Assembly (NCBI GenBank): GCA_963514095.1
Contig: CAUPSS010000263.1
Location: 868,001-932,000, forward strand
Source: Eutrigla gurnardus
Lineage: Eukaryota; Chordata; Actinopteri; Perciformes; Triglidae
DNA: 64,000 bases
Direction: 5' to 3'
Below the pieces are notes generated by a model. It had not been told where the DNA came from, made no database searches, and saw only the letters and a program-made list of their open reading frames with translations. Positions 20,073 to 33,400 of the stretch are shown piece after piece (within the stretch, counting starts at the first letter, position 1; the number at the start of each line of letters is the position of its first letter). The translations under genes and the position numbers were made by a program.

Positions 20073-20230
20073 ATGGTCATACAGGGAGTGTTTTACCTTA
20101 ATAATCTGGGGTAGGTGGACCCTTAAGAGAACCAGGATGGAGTATGTGTCCCAGAAGAGGAGAGTAATGCCAGGTCTAAGTCATTTAGGATTGCAAGGAG
20201 ACAAGTCAGTCCGAAGGCTCTGGCTGGTTA
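20073..20230 (+). repeat. Unit end segment
   Basis: The last 158 bp of the unit (ggtcatacagggagtg ... ggctggttagg) contain accaggatggagtatg and cagaagaggagag and lead directly to the next module head. It is shared by C and D and unique within each unit. No gene is seen. Confidence 0.6.
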
Positions 20231-23200
20231 GGTATAGAGAAAGAACACATGGAGCTCCCCGCGTCGTCCAACGACTTCGCAGTTGAATGGAGCACCAAGG
20301 CATGGCACTGGCCGGCGCTTGTCGTTCAAGTCTCCCCAGCCAGCTGAACTTAGACCTGAGGAGTGAGTGAGGTGTTAAGGACAGGCATGGTGGTGGAATG
20401 CTGAGGGTCAGACCACGTTATTGGATGTTGGCATCATACAAGAGGAGTTAGGTTTAGGGTCAGGTGGTTAGGGTTAGGATTAGAGGTCAGGGTGATGGTT
20501 AGGATTAGAGGTCAGGGTCAGGGTTAGGAGTTAAGGCTCCTCTGTGGCCCTCCAGCCGAGGAGCGGAGGAGGGGTGGGAGGGAGATGTGACGAAGTTCCC
20601 GAGAGGAATGTGAGGTGTGGAGTGTGAGGACCTAAGAAGCTAAACCAGAGATGAGGAGGGGTGATGTGGTTACATCAAGAACCCTCCCCCACCCGTTGAG
20701 GCGCCTCTGGGGCCCTACGCGCACCCTCCAGCCGAGGAGCGGAGGAGGGGCGGTAGGGCGATGTGACGTGAATGTGAGATGTGACATGTGAAGACCTAAG
20801 AAGCTAAACCAGAGATAAGGAGGGGTGATGTGGTTACATCAAGAACCCTCCCCCACCCGTTGAGGCGCCTCTGGGGCCCTACGCGCACCCTCCAGCCGAG
20901 GAGCGGAGGAGGGGCGGGAGGGCGTGAAATGTGACGGATGTGGTGAAGCAGTGGCTAGGTGAGCGTGCGTGTGTGTGTGTGCGCGTGTGTGTGTTCCAGG
21001 TCCGTAGTGAGGATGATGAGTAACAGATCCTGCCTTTCCAGATCCAGATGTCCCAGTCCGAGTCCCTCGTGCAGTGATTCCAGAAGAGCAGAGCAGTCAT
21101 GATTGTGGTTTCCTGTTTGAGCTGCTTTTTCAACCTTTTGGAGGGAATTTACTTGAAGGATTGTTATAAAAATTAATTAAATAAATAATCAATTAAACAC
21201 TCAATTGAATAATGAATTAAATTAACCTAATGCCATAATCACTACTCAGCAACCGTGCCGACCTGAAAACTGGAGCAACAGAGACGAGCTCTTCGCGGCA
21301 GCCGAGCTGACCACGGCCCAGATCCGACATGAACACCCAAGCAACAGAGATTACCTCTTCGCGGCAGCCAAGCTGACCACGGCTGGACGGTGTTTAACCG
21401 GAAGCTGAACAGGACGGAAAGTGCTGTATTAACTTAATAATAAATAAAATACACAATTGAATAATAAGCCAATTACTTAAATAACTCTCTTTTTGTTTTG
21501 TTGTCATTATTGTTGTTGTTGTCTTTCAGGTTGTTAAGGGTTAGTGTCTCTTCAGACCTGTTAAATAAATCCATTTTTGGTTTTGTTATTGGTTATTGTT
21601 GTCTTTAGGGTCGTTCAGTAGTTTTGTTCCTGTAAGCTTGTTGTCCTTTAGTTTTTTCAAATGTTGTCGGGATTGAGTTTTCCTGTTGAATAATTATATG
21701 ATTTTGGACACATCATCAGTAGTGGATCCCAGGATCATTGGGTTAAGGTTAGGTATAGAGAAAGGACACATGGAGCTCCCCGCGTCGTCCAACGACTTCG
21801 CAGTTGAATGGAGCACCAAGGCATGGCACTGGCCGGCGCATGTCGTTCAAGTCTCCCCCGCCAGATGAACTTAGACCTGAGGAGTGAGTGAGGCGTTGAG
21901 GACAGGCATGGTGGTGGAATACTGAGGGTCAGGACACGTTATTGGCTGTTGGCATCATACAAGAGGAGTTAGGTTTAGGGTCAGGTGGTTAGGATTAGGT
22001 ATAGAGGTCAGGGTGATGGTTAGGGTAAGGGTTAGAGGTCAGGGTGAGGGATAGGAGTTAAGGCTCCTCTGGGGCCCTCTAGCCGAGGAGCGGAGGAGGG
22101 GCGGGAGGGCGATGTGACGAGAATGTGAGATGTGAAGACCTAAGAAGCTAAGCCAGAGATAAAGAGGGGTGATGTGTCTACATCAAGAACCCTCCCCGCC
22201 TGTCTAGGCTCCTCTGGGGCCCTACACGCACTCTCCAGCCGAGGAGCGGAGGAGGGGCGGGAGGGCGATGTGACGAGAATGTGAGATGTGAAGACCTAAG
22301 AAGCTAAACCAGAGATAAAGAGCGGTGATGTGTCTACATCAAGAACGCTCCCCCGCCCGTCTAGGCTCCTCTGGGGCCCTACGCGCTCCATCCAGCCGAG
22401 GAGCGGAGGAGGGGCGGGAGGGCGTGAACTGTGACGAATGTGGTGAAGCAGTGGCCAGGTGAGCGTGTGTGCGTGTGTGTGTTCCAGGTCCGTAGTGAGG
22501 ATGATGAGTAACAGATCCTGCCTTTCCAGATCCAGATGTCCCAGTCCGAGTCCCTCGTGCAGTGATTCCAGAAGAGCAGAGCAGTCATGATTGTGGTTTC
22601 CTGTTTGAGCTGCTTTTTCAACCTTTTGGAGGGAATTTACTTGAAGGATTGTTATAAAAATTAATTAAATAAATAATCAATTAAACACTCAATTGAATAA
22701 TGAATTAAATTAACCTAATGCCATAATCACTACTCAGCAACCGTGCCGACCTGAAAACTGGAGCAACAGAGACGAGCTCTTCGCGGCAGCCGAGCTGACC
22801 ACGGCCCAGATCCGACATGAACACCCAAGCAACAGAGATTACCTCTTCGCGGCAGCCAAGCTGACCACGGCTGGACGGTGTTTAACCGGAAGCTGAACAG
22901 GACGGAAAGTGCTGTATTAACTTAATAATAAATAAAATACACAATTGAATAATAAGCCAATTACTTAAATAACTCTCTTTTTGTTTTGTTGTCATTATTG
23001 TTGTTGTTGTCTTTCAGGTTGTTAAGGGTTAGTGTCTCTTCAGACCTGTTAAATAAATCCATTTTTGGTTTTGTTATTGGTTATTGTTGTCTTTAGGGTC
23101 GTTCAGTAGTTTTGTTCCTGTAAGCTTGTTGTCCTTTAGTTTTTTCAAATGTTGTCGGGATTGAGTTTTCCTGTTGAATAATTATATGATTTTGGACACA

Positions 23201-25334
23201 TCATCAGTAGTGGATCCCAGGATCATTGGGTTAAGGTTAGGGTTAGGTATAGAGGTCAGGGTGAGGGATAGAGATCCAGATCCAGATGTCCCAATCCGAG
23301 TCCCTCGTGCAGTGATTCCAGAAGAGCAGAGCAGCCATGATTGTGGTTTCCTGTTTGAACTGACTTTTAAGTCTTTTTGAAGGATTTTTCTTGAAAGAGA
23401 TTTTAATGAAATCTGTTATTATTATTATTATTATTATTATTATGCTTATTATTATTCTCGTTTTCTTTAAACTTGTTGTCCTTTAGTTTTTTCAAATGTT
23501 GGGATTGAGTTTTCCTGTTGAATAATTATATGATTTCGGACACATCATCAGTAGTGGTCCCCGGGATCATTGGGCGTTTCGGCCATTTATCACTAGACAC
23601 CCTCACCCAGGGGTGGCCCTCCCCAGATTGATCAGTTCCGGAGAGTGTGTCTGTCTTATTGCCAATCAGGTGTTATTCTGCTTTTCCTTTTATCCAGAAT
23701 TAATCATTAAATAATTATTTATTTATTTATTTTTTATAGTTATTTATTAATTGATTTGTTTATTATTATATTATTTTATGATTATATTTTTTATATATTT
23801 TATTATTATATTTTTATTTATTTATTATTATTTAGTAATTAATTATTTATTTATTTTTTATTATTTCATAAACGAATAATAGATAGTAGATAAATAAATA
23901 AGCCGGGTTGGCGTTAGGCTTTCTGAATCCCATCCCTCCCCACCTGCAGGCCTGTGCAGGAGGGGCGGTAATGTTATGAAGAGTGGCCAGGTGAGTGTGT
24001 TCCAGGTCCGTAGTGAGGATGATGAGTAGCAGATCCTGCCTTTCCAGATCCAGATGTCCCAGTCCGAGTCCCTCGTGCAGTGATTTCAGAAGCGCCGAGC
24101 AGCCATGATTGTGGTTTCCTGTTTGAACTGACGTTTTTCCTTCATATCCGGAATTAATCATTAATTAATTAATTAATTAATTATTATTTATCATTTCATA
24201 AATGAGTAACAGGTAGAAGATAAATAAATAAATAAGTCGGGTTGGTTTTAGGCTTGCAGTCAGGTTATCATCAGTCTGGTGTTTAAACCTCATTTTTAAC
24301 TGTATATTTAATCTAATTTAAATTGACTTTAATTTAGATTTATTCAGTCTAGTATAAATAGGGGAGAAAAGCTAAATGGAGGTGAATACTTACCTACTGT
24401 TTAAACCAGACCAGTTGTTAACACCGCTAGGTAGCCCCGGCCTGGCTGAACAGAGTTGAAGTCTGTTTATTCTCAATGATCCCCATGTGTCCCATACACC
24501 GCACGACCACCAGAGGATGCTGTTGATCCATGTCCACTCCAGTGCTTAGTTTCCTTAGGTCAAGTTCTGCAACGTTGATTACAGTCATGGTGCAAGCAGG
24601 AAAAATTAGTTTTCTGTTATTTTTTGCAGTTGGTATAAAAGTATTCTTACTTTGTTGAGAGTAGTTTATTTAGCAGTGTAATTGAGGTTTTTTAAATCAA
24701 CAAATGGTGGTAAAATAAGGGGAAATTAGCGTTTTTGTTGTTTACCCAGCATGCTTTGCTGTTGAAATCTGCATTTTGGGAATAACTTGCTTTCTGAAGG
24801 TGCTAGAGGGTTAGAATCAACGCCCACTTGGTATTATGAGGTCCCGTGCATCCAATAGTGTCCGGCTCGTCCTCTTCAGGTTCACCAGAAGTACATTATT
24901 CATTGCAGTTGGTATAAAAGTATTCTTACTTTGTTGAGAGTAGTTTATTTAACAGTCTTAATGAGGTTTTTAATCATCAAATGGTGGTAAAATAAGGAGA
25001 AATGAGCGTTTTTGTTATTTACCCAGCATGCTTTGCTGTTAAAATGTGTGTTTTGGGAATAACTTGCCTTCTGAAGGTGCTAGAGGGTTCAGATCAAAGC
25101 CAACTTGATATTATGAGGTCCCGTGCATCCAGGAGTGTCCGGCTCGTCCTCTTCAGGTTCACCAGAAGTACATATAATGGTCATACAGGGAGTGTTTTAC
25201 CTTAATAATCTGGGGTAGGTGGACCCTTAAGAGAACCAGGATGGAGTATGTGTCCCAGAAGAGGAGAGTAATGCCAGGTCTAAGTCATTTAGGATTGCAA
25301 GGAGACAAGTCAGTCCGAAGGCTCTGGCTGGTTA
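20231..25334 (+). repeat. Composite unit, copy 2 (A-B-C)
   Basis: The unit is 5104 bp: A 20231-21751, B 21752-23245, C 23246-25334. It has the GGTCAG hexamer that copy 1 lacks (ggtcagggtcaggg near 20513). By eye it is identical or nearly identical to copy 3. It holds the same submodules as copy 1 at the matching offsets and no gene. Confidence 0.93.
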
Positions 25335-28300
25335 GGTATAGAGAAAGAACACATGGAGCTCCCCGCGTCGTCCAACGACTTCGCAGTTGAATGGAGCACC
25401 AAGGCATGGCACTGGCCGGCGCTTGTCGTTCAAGTCTCCCCAGCCAGCTGAACTTAGACCTGAGGAGTGAGTGAGGTGTTAAGGACAGGCATGGTGGTGG
25501 AATGCTGAGGGTCAGACCACGTTATTGGATGTTGGCATCATACAAGAGGAGTTAGGTTTAGGGTCAGGTGGTTAGGGTTAGGATTAGAGGTCAGGGTGAT
25601 GGTTAGGATTAGAGGTCAGGGTCAGGGTTAGGAGTTAAGGCTCCTCTGTGGCCCTCCAGCCGAGGAGCGGAGGAGGGGTGGGAGGGAGATGTGACGAAGT
25701 TCCCGAGAGGAATGTGAGGTGTGGAGTGTGAGGACCTAAGAAGCTAAACCAGAGATGAGGAGGGGTGATGTGGTTACATCAAGAACCCTCCCCCACCCGT
25801 TGAGGCGCCTCTGGGGCCCTACGCGCACCCTCCAGCCGAGGAGCGGAGGAGGGGCGGTAGGGCGATGTGACGTGAATGTGAGATGTGACATGTGAAGACC
25901 TAAGAAGCTAAACCAGAGATAAGGAGGGGTGATGTGGTTACATCAAGAACCCTCCCCCACCCGTTGAGGCGCCTCTGGGGCCCTACGCGCACCCTCCAGC
26001 CGAGGAGCGGAGGAGGGGCGGGAGGGCGTGAAATGTGACGGATGTGGTGAAGCAGTGGCTAGGTGAGCGTGCGTGTGTGTGTGTGCGCGTGTGTGTGTTC
26101 CAGGTCCGTAGTGAGGATGATGAGTAACAGATCCTGCCTTTCCAGATCCAGATGTCCCAGTCCGAGTCCCTCGTGCAGTGATTCCAGAAGAGCAGAGCAG
26201 TCATGATTGTGGTTTCCTGTTTGAGCTGCTTTTTCAACCTTTTGGAGGGAATTTACTTGAAGGATTGTTATAAAAATTAATTAAATAAATAATCAATTAA
26301 ACACTCAATTGAATAATGAATTAAATTAACCTAATGCCATAATCACTACTCAGCAACCGTGCCGACCTGAAAACTGGAGCAACAGAGACGAGCTCTTCGC
26401 GGCAGCCGAGCTGACCACGGCCCAGATCCGACATGAACACCCAAGCAACAGAGATTACCTCTTCGCGGCAGCCAAGCTGACCACGGCTGGACGGTGTTTA
26501 ACCGGAAGCTGAACAGGACGGAAAGTGCTGTATTAACTTAATAATAAATAAAATACACAATTGAATAATAAGCCAATTACTTAAATAACTCTCTTTTTGT
26601 TTTGTTGTCATTATTGTTGTTGTTGTCTTTCAGGTTGTTAAGGGTTAGTGTCTCTTCAGACCTGTTAAATAAATCCATTTTTGGTTTTGTTATTGGTTAT
26701 TGTTGTCTTTAGGGTCGTTCAGTAGTTTTGTTCCTGTAAGCTTGTTGTCCTTTAGTTTTTTCAAATGTTGTCGGGATTGAGTTTTCCTGTTGAATAATTA
26801 TATGATTTTGGACACATCATCAGTAGTGGATCCCAGGATCATTGGGTTAAGGTTAGGTATAGAGAAAGGACACATGGAGCTCCCCGCGTCGTCCAACGAC
26901 TTCGCAGTTGAATGGAGCACCAAGGCATGGCACTGGCCGGCGCATGTCGTTCAAGTCTCCCCCGCCAGATGAACTTAGACCTGAGGAGTGAGTGAGGCGT
27001 TGAGGACAGGCATGGTGGTGGAATACTGAGGGTCAGGACACGTTATTGGCTGTTGGCATCATACAAGAGGAGTTAGGTTTAGGGTCAGGTGGTTAGGATT
27101 AGGTATAGAGGTCAGGGTGATGGTTAGGGTAAGGGTTAGAGGTCAGGGTGAGGGATAGGAGTTAAGGCTCCTCTGGGGCCCTCTAGCCGAGGAGCGGAGG
27201 AGGGGCGGGAGGGCGATGTGACGAGAATGTGAGATGTGAAGACCTAAGAAGCTAAGCCAGAGATAAAGAGGGGTGATGTGTCTACATCAAGAACCCTCCC
27301 CGCCTGTCTAGGCTCCTCTGGGGCCCTACACGCACTCTCCAGCCGAGGAGCGGAGGAGGGGCGGGAGGGCGATGTGACGAGAATGTGAGATGTGAAGACC
27401 TAAGAAGCTAAACCAGAGATAAAGAGCGGTGATGTGTCTACATCAAGAACGCTCCCCCGCCCGTCTAGGCTCCTCTGGGGCCCTACGCGCTCCATCCAGC
27501 CGAGGAGCGGAGGAGGGGCGGGAGGGCGTGAACTGTGACGAATGTGGTGAAGCAGTGGCCAGGTGAGCGTGTGTGCGTGTGTGTGTTCCAGGTCCGTAGT
27601 GAGGATGATGAGTAACAGATCCTGCCTTTCCAGATCCAGATGTCCCAGTCCGAGTCCCTCGTGCAGTGATTCCAGAAGAGCAGAGCAGTCATGATTGTGG
27701 TTTCCTGTTTGAGCTGCTTTTTCAACCTTTTGGAGGGAATTTACTTGAAGGATTGTTATAAAAATTAATTAAATAAATAATCAATTAAACACTCAATTGA
27801 ATAATGAATTAAATTAACCTAATGCCATAATCACTACTCAGCAACCGTGCCGACCTGAAAACTGGAGCAACAGAGACGAGCTCTTCGCGGCAGCCGAGCT
27901 GACCACGGCCCAGATCCGACATGAACACCCAAGCAACAGAGATTACCTCTTCGCGGCAGCCAAGCTGACCACGGCTGGACGGTGTTTAACCGGAAGCTGA
28001 ACAGGACGGAAAGTGCTGTATTAACTTAATAATAAATAAAATACACAATTGAATAATAAGCCAATTACTTAAATAACTCTCTTTTTGTTTTGTTGTCATT
28101 ATTGTTGTTGTTGTCTTTCAGGTTGTTAAGGGTTAGTGTCTCTTCAGACCTGTTAAATAAATCCATTTTTGGTTTTGTTATTGGTTATTGTTGTCTTTAG
28201 GGTCGTTCAGTAGTTTTGTTCCTGTAAGCTTGTTGTCCTTTAGTTTTTTCAAATGTTGTCGGGATTGAGTTTTCCTGTTGAATAATTATATGATTTTGGA

Positions 28301-30438
28301 CACATCATCAGTAGTGGATCCCAGGATCATTGGGTTAAGGTTAGGGTTAGGTATAGAGGTCAGGGTGAGGGATAGAGATCCAGATCCAGATGTCCCAATC
28401 CGAGTCCCTCGTGCAGTGATTCCAGAAGAGCAGAGCAGCCATGATTGTGGTTTCCTGTTTGAACTGACTTTTAAGTCTTTTTGAAGGATTTTTCTTGAAA
28501 GAGATTTTAATGAAATCTGTTATTATTATTATTATTATTATTATTATGCTTATTATTATTCTCGTTTTCTTTAAACTTGTTGTCCTTTAGTTTTTTCAAA
28601 TGTTGGGATTGAGTTTTCCTGTTGAATAATTATATGATTTCGGACACATCATCAGTAGTGGTCCCCGGGATCATTGGGCGTTTCGGCCATTTATCACTAG
28701 ACACCCTCACCCAGGGGTGGCCCTCCCCAGATTGATCAGTTCCGGAGAGTGTGTCTGTCTTATTGCCAATCAGGTGTTATTCTGCTTTTCCTTTTATCCA
28801 GAATTAATCATTAAATAATTATTTATTTATTTATTTTTTATAGTTATTTATTAATTGATTTGTTTATTATTATATTATTTTATGATTATATTTTTTATAT
28901 ATTTTATTATTATATTTTTATTTATTTATTATTATTTAGTAATTAATTATTTATTTATTTTTTATTATTTCATAAACGAATAATAGATAGTAGATAAATA
29001 AATAAGCCGGGTTGGCGTTAGGCTTTCTGAATCCCATCCCTCCCCACCTGCAGGCCTGTGCAGGAGGGGCGGTAATGTTATGAAGAGTGGCCAGGTGAGT
29101 GTGTTCCAGGTCCGTAGTGAGGATGATGAGTAGCAGATCCTGCCTTTCCAGATCCAGATGTCCCAGTCCGAGTCCCTCGTGCAGTGATTTCAGAAGCGCC
29201 GAGCAGCCATGATTGTGGTTTCCTGTTTGAACTGACGTTTTTCCTTCATATCCGGAATTAATCATTAATTAATTAATTAATTAATTATTATTTATCATTT
29301 CATAAATGAGTAACAGGTAGAAGATAAATAAATAAATAAGTCGGGTTGGTTTTAGGCTTGCAGTCAGGTTATCATCAGTCTGGTGTTTAAACCTCATTTT
29401 TAACTGTATATTTAATCTAATTTAAATTGACTTTAATTTAGATTTATTCAGTCTAGTATAAATAGGGGAGAAAAGCTAAATGGAGGTGAATACTTACCTA
29501 CTGTTTAAACCAGACCAGTTGTTAACACCGCTAGGTAGCCCCGGCCTGGCTGAACAGAGTTGAAGTCTGTTTATTCTCAATGATCCCCATGTGTCCCATA
29601 CACCGCACGACCACCAGAGGATGCTGTTGATCCATGTCCACTCCAGTGCTTAGTTTCCTTAGGTCAAGTTCTGCAACGTTGATTACAGTCATGGTGCAAG
29701 CAGGAAAAATTAGTTTTCTGTTATTTTTTGCAGTTGGTATAAAAGTATTCTTACTTTGTTGAGAGTAGTTTATTTAGCAGTGTAATTGAGGTTTTTTAAA
29801 TCAACAAATGGTGGTAAAATAAGGGGAAATTAGCGTTTTTGTTGTTTACCCAGCATGCTTTGCTGTTGAAATCTGCATTTTGGGAATAACTTGCTTTCTG
29901 AAGGTGCTAGAGGGTTAGAATCAACGCCCACTTGGTATTATGAGGTCCCGTGCATCCAATAGTGTCCGGCTCGTCCTCTTCAGGTTCACCAGAAGTACAT
30001 TATTCATTGCAGTTGGTATAAAAGTATTCTTACTTTGTTGAGAGTAGTTTATTTAACAGTCTTAATGAGGTTTTTAATCATCAAATGGTGGTAAAATAAG
30101 GAGAAATGAGCGTTTTTGTTATTTACCCAGCATGCTTTGCTGTTAAAATGTGTGTTTTGGGAATAACTTGCCTTCTGAAGGTGCTAGAGGGTTCAGATCA
30201 AAGCCAACTTGATATTATGAGGTCCCGTGCATCCAGGAGTGTCCGGCTCGTCCTCTTCAGGTTCACCAGAAGTACATATAATGGTCATACAGGGAGTGTT
30301 TTACCTTAATAATCTGGGGTAGGTGGACCCTTAAGAGAACCAGGATGGAGTATGTGTCCCAGAAGAGGAGAGTAATGCCAGGTCTAAGTCATTTAGGATT
30401 GCAAGGAGACAAGTCAGTCCGAAGGCTCTGGCTGGTTA
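25335..30438 (+). repeat. Composite unit, copy 3 (A-B-C)
   Basis: The unit is 5104 bp: A 25335-26855, B 26856-28349, C 28350-30438. It is the last copy whose C module has the short TTAA tract without the TTCA insertion. I saw no difference from copy 2 in the parts I compared. Confidence 0.93.
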
Positions 30439-33400
30439 GGTATAGAGAAAGAACACATGGAGCTCCCCGCGTCGTCCAACGACTTCGCAGTTGAATGGAG
30501 CACCAAGGCATGGCACTGGCCGGCGCTTGTCGTTCAAGTCTCCCCAGCCAGCTGAACTTAGACCTGAGGAGTGAGTGAGGTGTTAAGGACAGGCATGGTG
30601 GTGGAATGCTGAGGGTCAGACCACGTTATTGGATGTTGGCATCATACAAGAGGAGTTAGGTTTAGGGTCAGGTGGTTAGGGTTAGGATTAGAGGTCAGGG
30701 TGATGGTTAGGATTAGAGGTCAGGGTCAGGGTTAGGAGTTAAGGCTCCTCTGTGGCCCTCCAGCCGAGGAGCGGAGGAGGGGTGGGAGGGAGATGTGACG
30801 AAGTTCCCGAGAGGAATGTGAGGTGTGGAGTGTGAGGACCTAAGAAGCTAAACCAGAGATGAGGAGGGGTGATGTGGTTACATCAAGAACCCTCCCCCAC
30901 CCGTTGAGGCGCCTCTGGGGCCCTACGCGCACCCTCCAGCCGAGGAGCGGAGGAGGGGCGGTAGGGCGATGTGACGTGAATGTGAGATGTGACATGTGAA
31001 GACCTAAGAAGCTAAACCAGAGATAAGGAGGGGTGATGTGGTTACATCAAGAACCCTCCCCCACCCGTTGAGGCGCCTCTGGGGCCCTACGCGCACCCTC
31101 CAGCCGAGGAGCGGAGGAGGGGCGGGAGGGCGTGAAATGTGACGGATGTGGTGAAGCAGTGGCTAGGTGAGCGTGCGTGTGTGTGTGTGCGCGTGTGTGT
31201 GTTCCAGGTCCGTAGTGAGGATGATGAGTAACAGATCCTGCCTTTCCAGATCCAGATGTCCCAGTCCGAGTCCCTCGTGCAGTGATTCCAGAAGAGCAGA
31301 GCAGTCATGATTGTGGTTTCCTGTTTGAGCTGCTTTTTCAACCTTTTGGAGGGAATTTACTTGAAGGATTGTTATAAAAATTAATTAAATAAATAATCAA
31401 TTAAACACTCAATTGAATAATGAATTAAATTAACCTAATGCCATAATCACTACTCAGCAACCGTGCCGACCTGAAAACTGGAGCAACAGAGACGAGCTCT
31501 TCGCGGCAGCCGAGCTGACCACGGCCCAGATCCGACATGAACACCCAAGCAACAGAGATTACCTCTTCGCGGCAGCCAAGCTGACCACGGCTGGACGGTG
31601 TTTAACCGGAAGCTGAACAGGACGGAAAGTGCTGTATTAACTTAATAATAAATAAAATACACAATTGAATAATAAGCCAATTACTTAAATAACTCTCTTT
31701 TTGTTTTGTTGTCATTATTGTTGTTGTTGTCTTTCAGGTTGTTAAGGGTTAGTGTCTCTTCAGACCTGTTAAATAAATCCATTTTTGGTTTTGTTATTGG
31801 TTATTGTTGTCTTTAGGGTCGTTCAGTAGTTTTGTTCCTGTAAGCTTGTTGTCCTTTAGTTTTTTCAAATGTTGTCGGGATTGAGTTTTCCTGTTGAATA
31901 ATTATATGATTTTGGACACATCATCAGTAGTGGATCCCAGGATCATTGGGTTAAGGTTAGGTATAGAGAAAGGACACATGGAGCTCCCCGCGTCGTCCAA
32001 CGACTTCGCAGTTGAATGGAGCACCAAGGCATGGCACTGGCCGGCGCATGTCGTTCAAGTCTCCCCCGCCAGATGAACTTAGACCTGAGGAGTGAGTGAG
32101 GCGTTGAGGACAGGCATGGTGGTGGAATACTGAGGGTCAGGACACGTTATTGGCTGTTGGCATCATACAAGAGGAGTTAGGTTTAGGGTCAGGTGGTTAG
32201 GATTAGGTATAGAGGTCAGGGTGATGGTTAGGGTAAGGGTTAGAGGTCAGGGTGAGGGATAGGAGTTAAGGCTCCTCTGGGGCCCTCTAGCCGAGGAGCG
32301 GAGGAGGGGCGGGAGGGCGATGTGACGAGAATGTGAGATGTGAAGACCTAAGAAGCTAAGCCAGAGATAAAGAGGGGTGATGTGTCTACATCAAGAACCC
32401 TCCCCGCCTGTCTAGGCTCCTCTGGGGCCCTACACGCACTCTCCAGCCGAGGAGCGGAGGAGGGGCGGGAGGGCGATGTGACGAGAATGTGAGATGTGAA
32501 GACCTAAGAAGCTAAACCAGAGATAAAGAGCGGTGATGTGTCTACATCAAGAACGCTCCCCCGCCCGTCTAGGCTCCTCTGGGGCCCTACGCGCTCCATC
32601 CAGCCGAGGAGCGGAGGAGGGGCGGGAGGGCGTGAACTGTGACGAATGTGGTGAAGCAGTGGCCAGGTGAGCGTGTGTGCGTGTGTGTGTTCCAGGTCCG
32701 TAGTGAGGATGATGAGTAACAGATCCTGCCTTTCCAGATCCAGATGTCCCAGTCCGAGTCCCTCGTGCAGTGATTCCAGAAGAGCAGAGCAGTCATGATT
32801 GTGGTTTCCTGTTTGAGCTGCTTTTTCAACCTTTTGGAGGGAATTTACTTGAAGGATTGTTATAAAAATTAATTAAATAAATAATCAATTAAACACTCAA
32901 TTGAATAATGAATTAAATTAACCTAATGCCATAATCACTACTCAGCAACCGTGCCGACCTGAAAACTGGAGCAACAGAGACGAGCTCTTCGCGGCAGCCG
33001 AGCTGACCACGGCCCAGATCCGACATGAACACCCAAGCAACAGAGATTACCTCTTCGCGGCAGCCAAGCTGACCACGGCTGGACGGTGTTTAACCGGAAG
33101 CTGAACAGGACGGAAAGTGCTGTATTAACTTAATAATAAATAAAATACACAATTGAATAATAAGCCAATTACTTAAATAACTCTCTTTTTGTTTTGTTGT
33201 CATTATTGTTGTTGTTGTCTTTCAGGTTGTTAAGGGTTAGTGTCTCTTCAGACCTGTTAAATAAATCCATTTTTGGTTTTGTTATTGGTTATTGTTGTCT
33301 TTAGGGTCGTTCAGTAGTTTTGTTCCTGTAAGCTTGTTGTCCTTTAGTTTTTTCAAATGTTGTCGGGATTGAGTTTTCCTGTTGAATAATTATATGATTT

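Larger units (their letters stand above)
15133..20230 (+). repeat. Composite subtelomeric unit, copy 1 (A-B-C)
   Basis: This is the first copy of the large unit, 5098 bp. Module A spans 15133-16647, B 16648-18141 and C 18142-20230, each starting at ggtatagag after a telomere-like motif. The copy is 6 bp shorter than copies 2 and 3 because one GGTCAG-type hexamer is missing near 15420. A and B are full paralogues of each other. C starts with a shortened head that skips the GC-rich subrepeats and jumps from gagggatag to the shared core block. I find no convincing gene. Open frames up to 104 codons on either strand lie in low-complexity or repeated DNA. Confidence 0.93.
18142..20230 (+). repeat. 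Module C of copy 1
   Basis: C starts ggtataga-ggtcagggtgagggatag and then jumps straight to the core block, so the CpG head and the GC-rich subrepeats are missing. It goes on with a TTA microsatellite, a second copy of the gacacatcatcagtagtgg region that does continue into cgtttcggcc, AT-rich DNA, a 334-bp internal duplication carrying another core block, and a tail with two 279-bp subrepeats. It ends gaaggctctggctggttagg, leading into the next A module. Only this module and D carry the tail. No gene is supported. Confidence 0.9.

Noticed and set aside
19898..20101. Plus-strand frame of 67 codons in the C tail
   Set aside because: It lies in the second 279-bp subrepeat. The first subrepeat and D have indels or substitutions relative to it that would disturb the frame. 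The family is unknown and the frame is likely chance.
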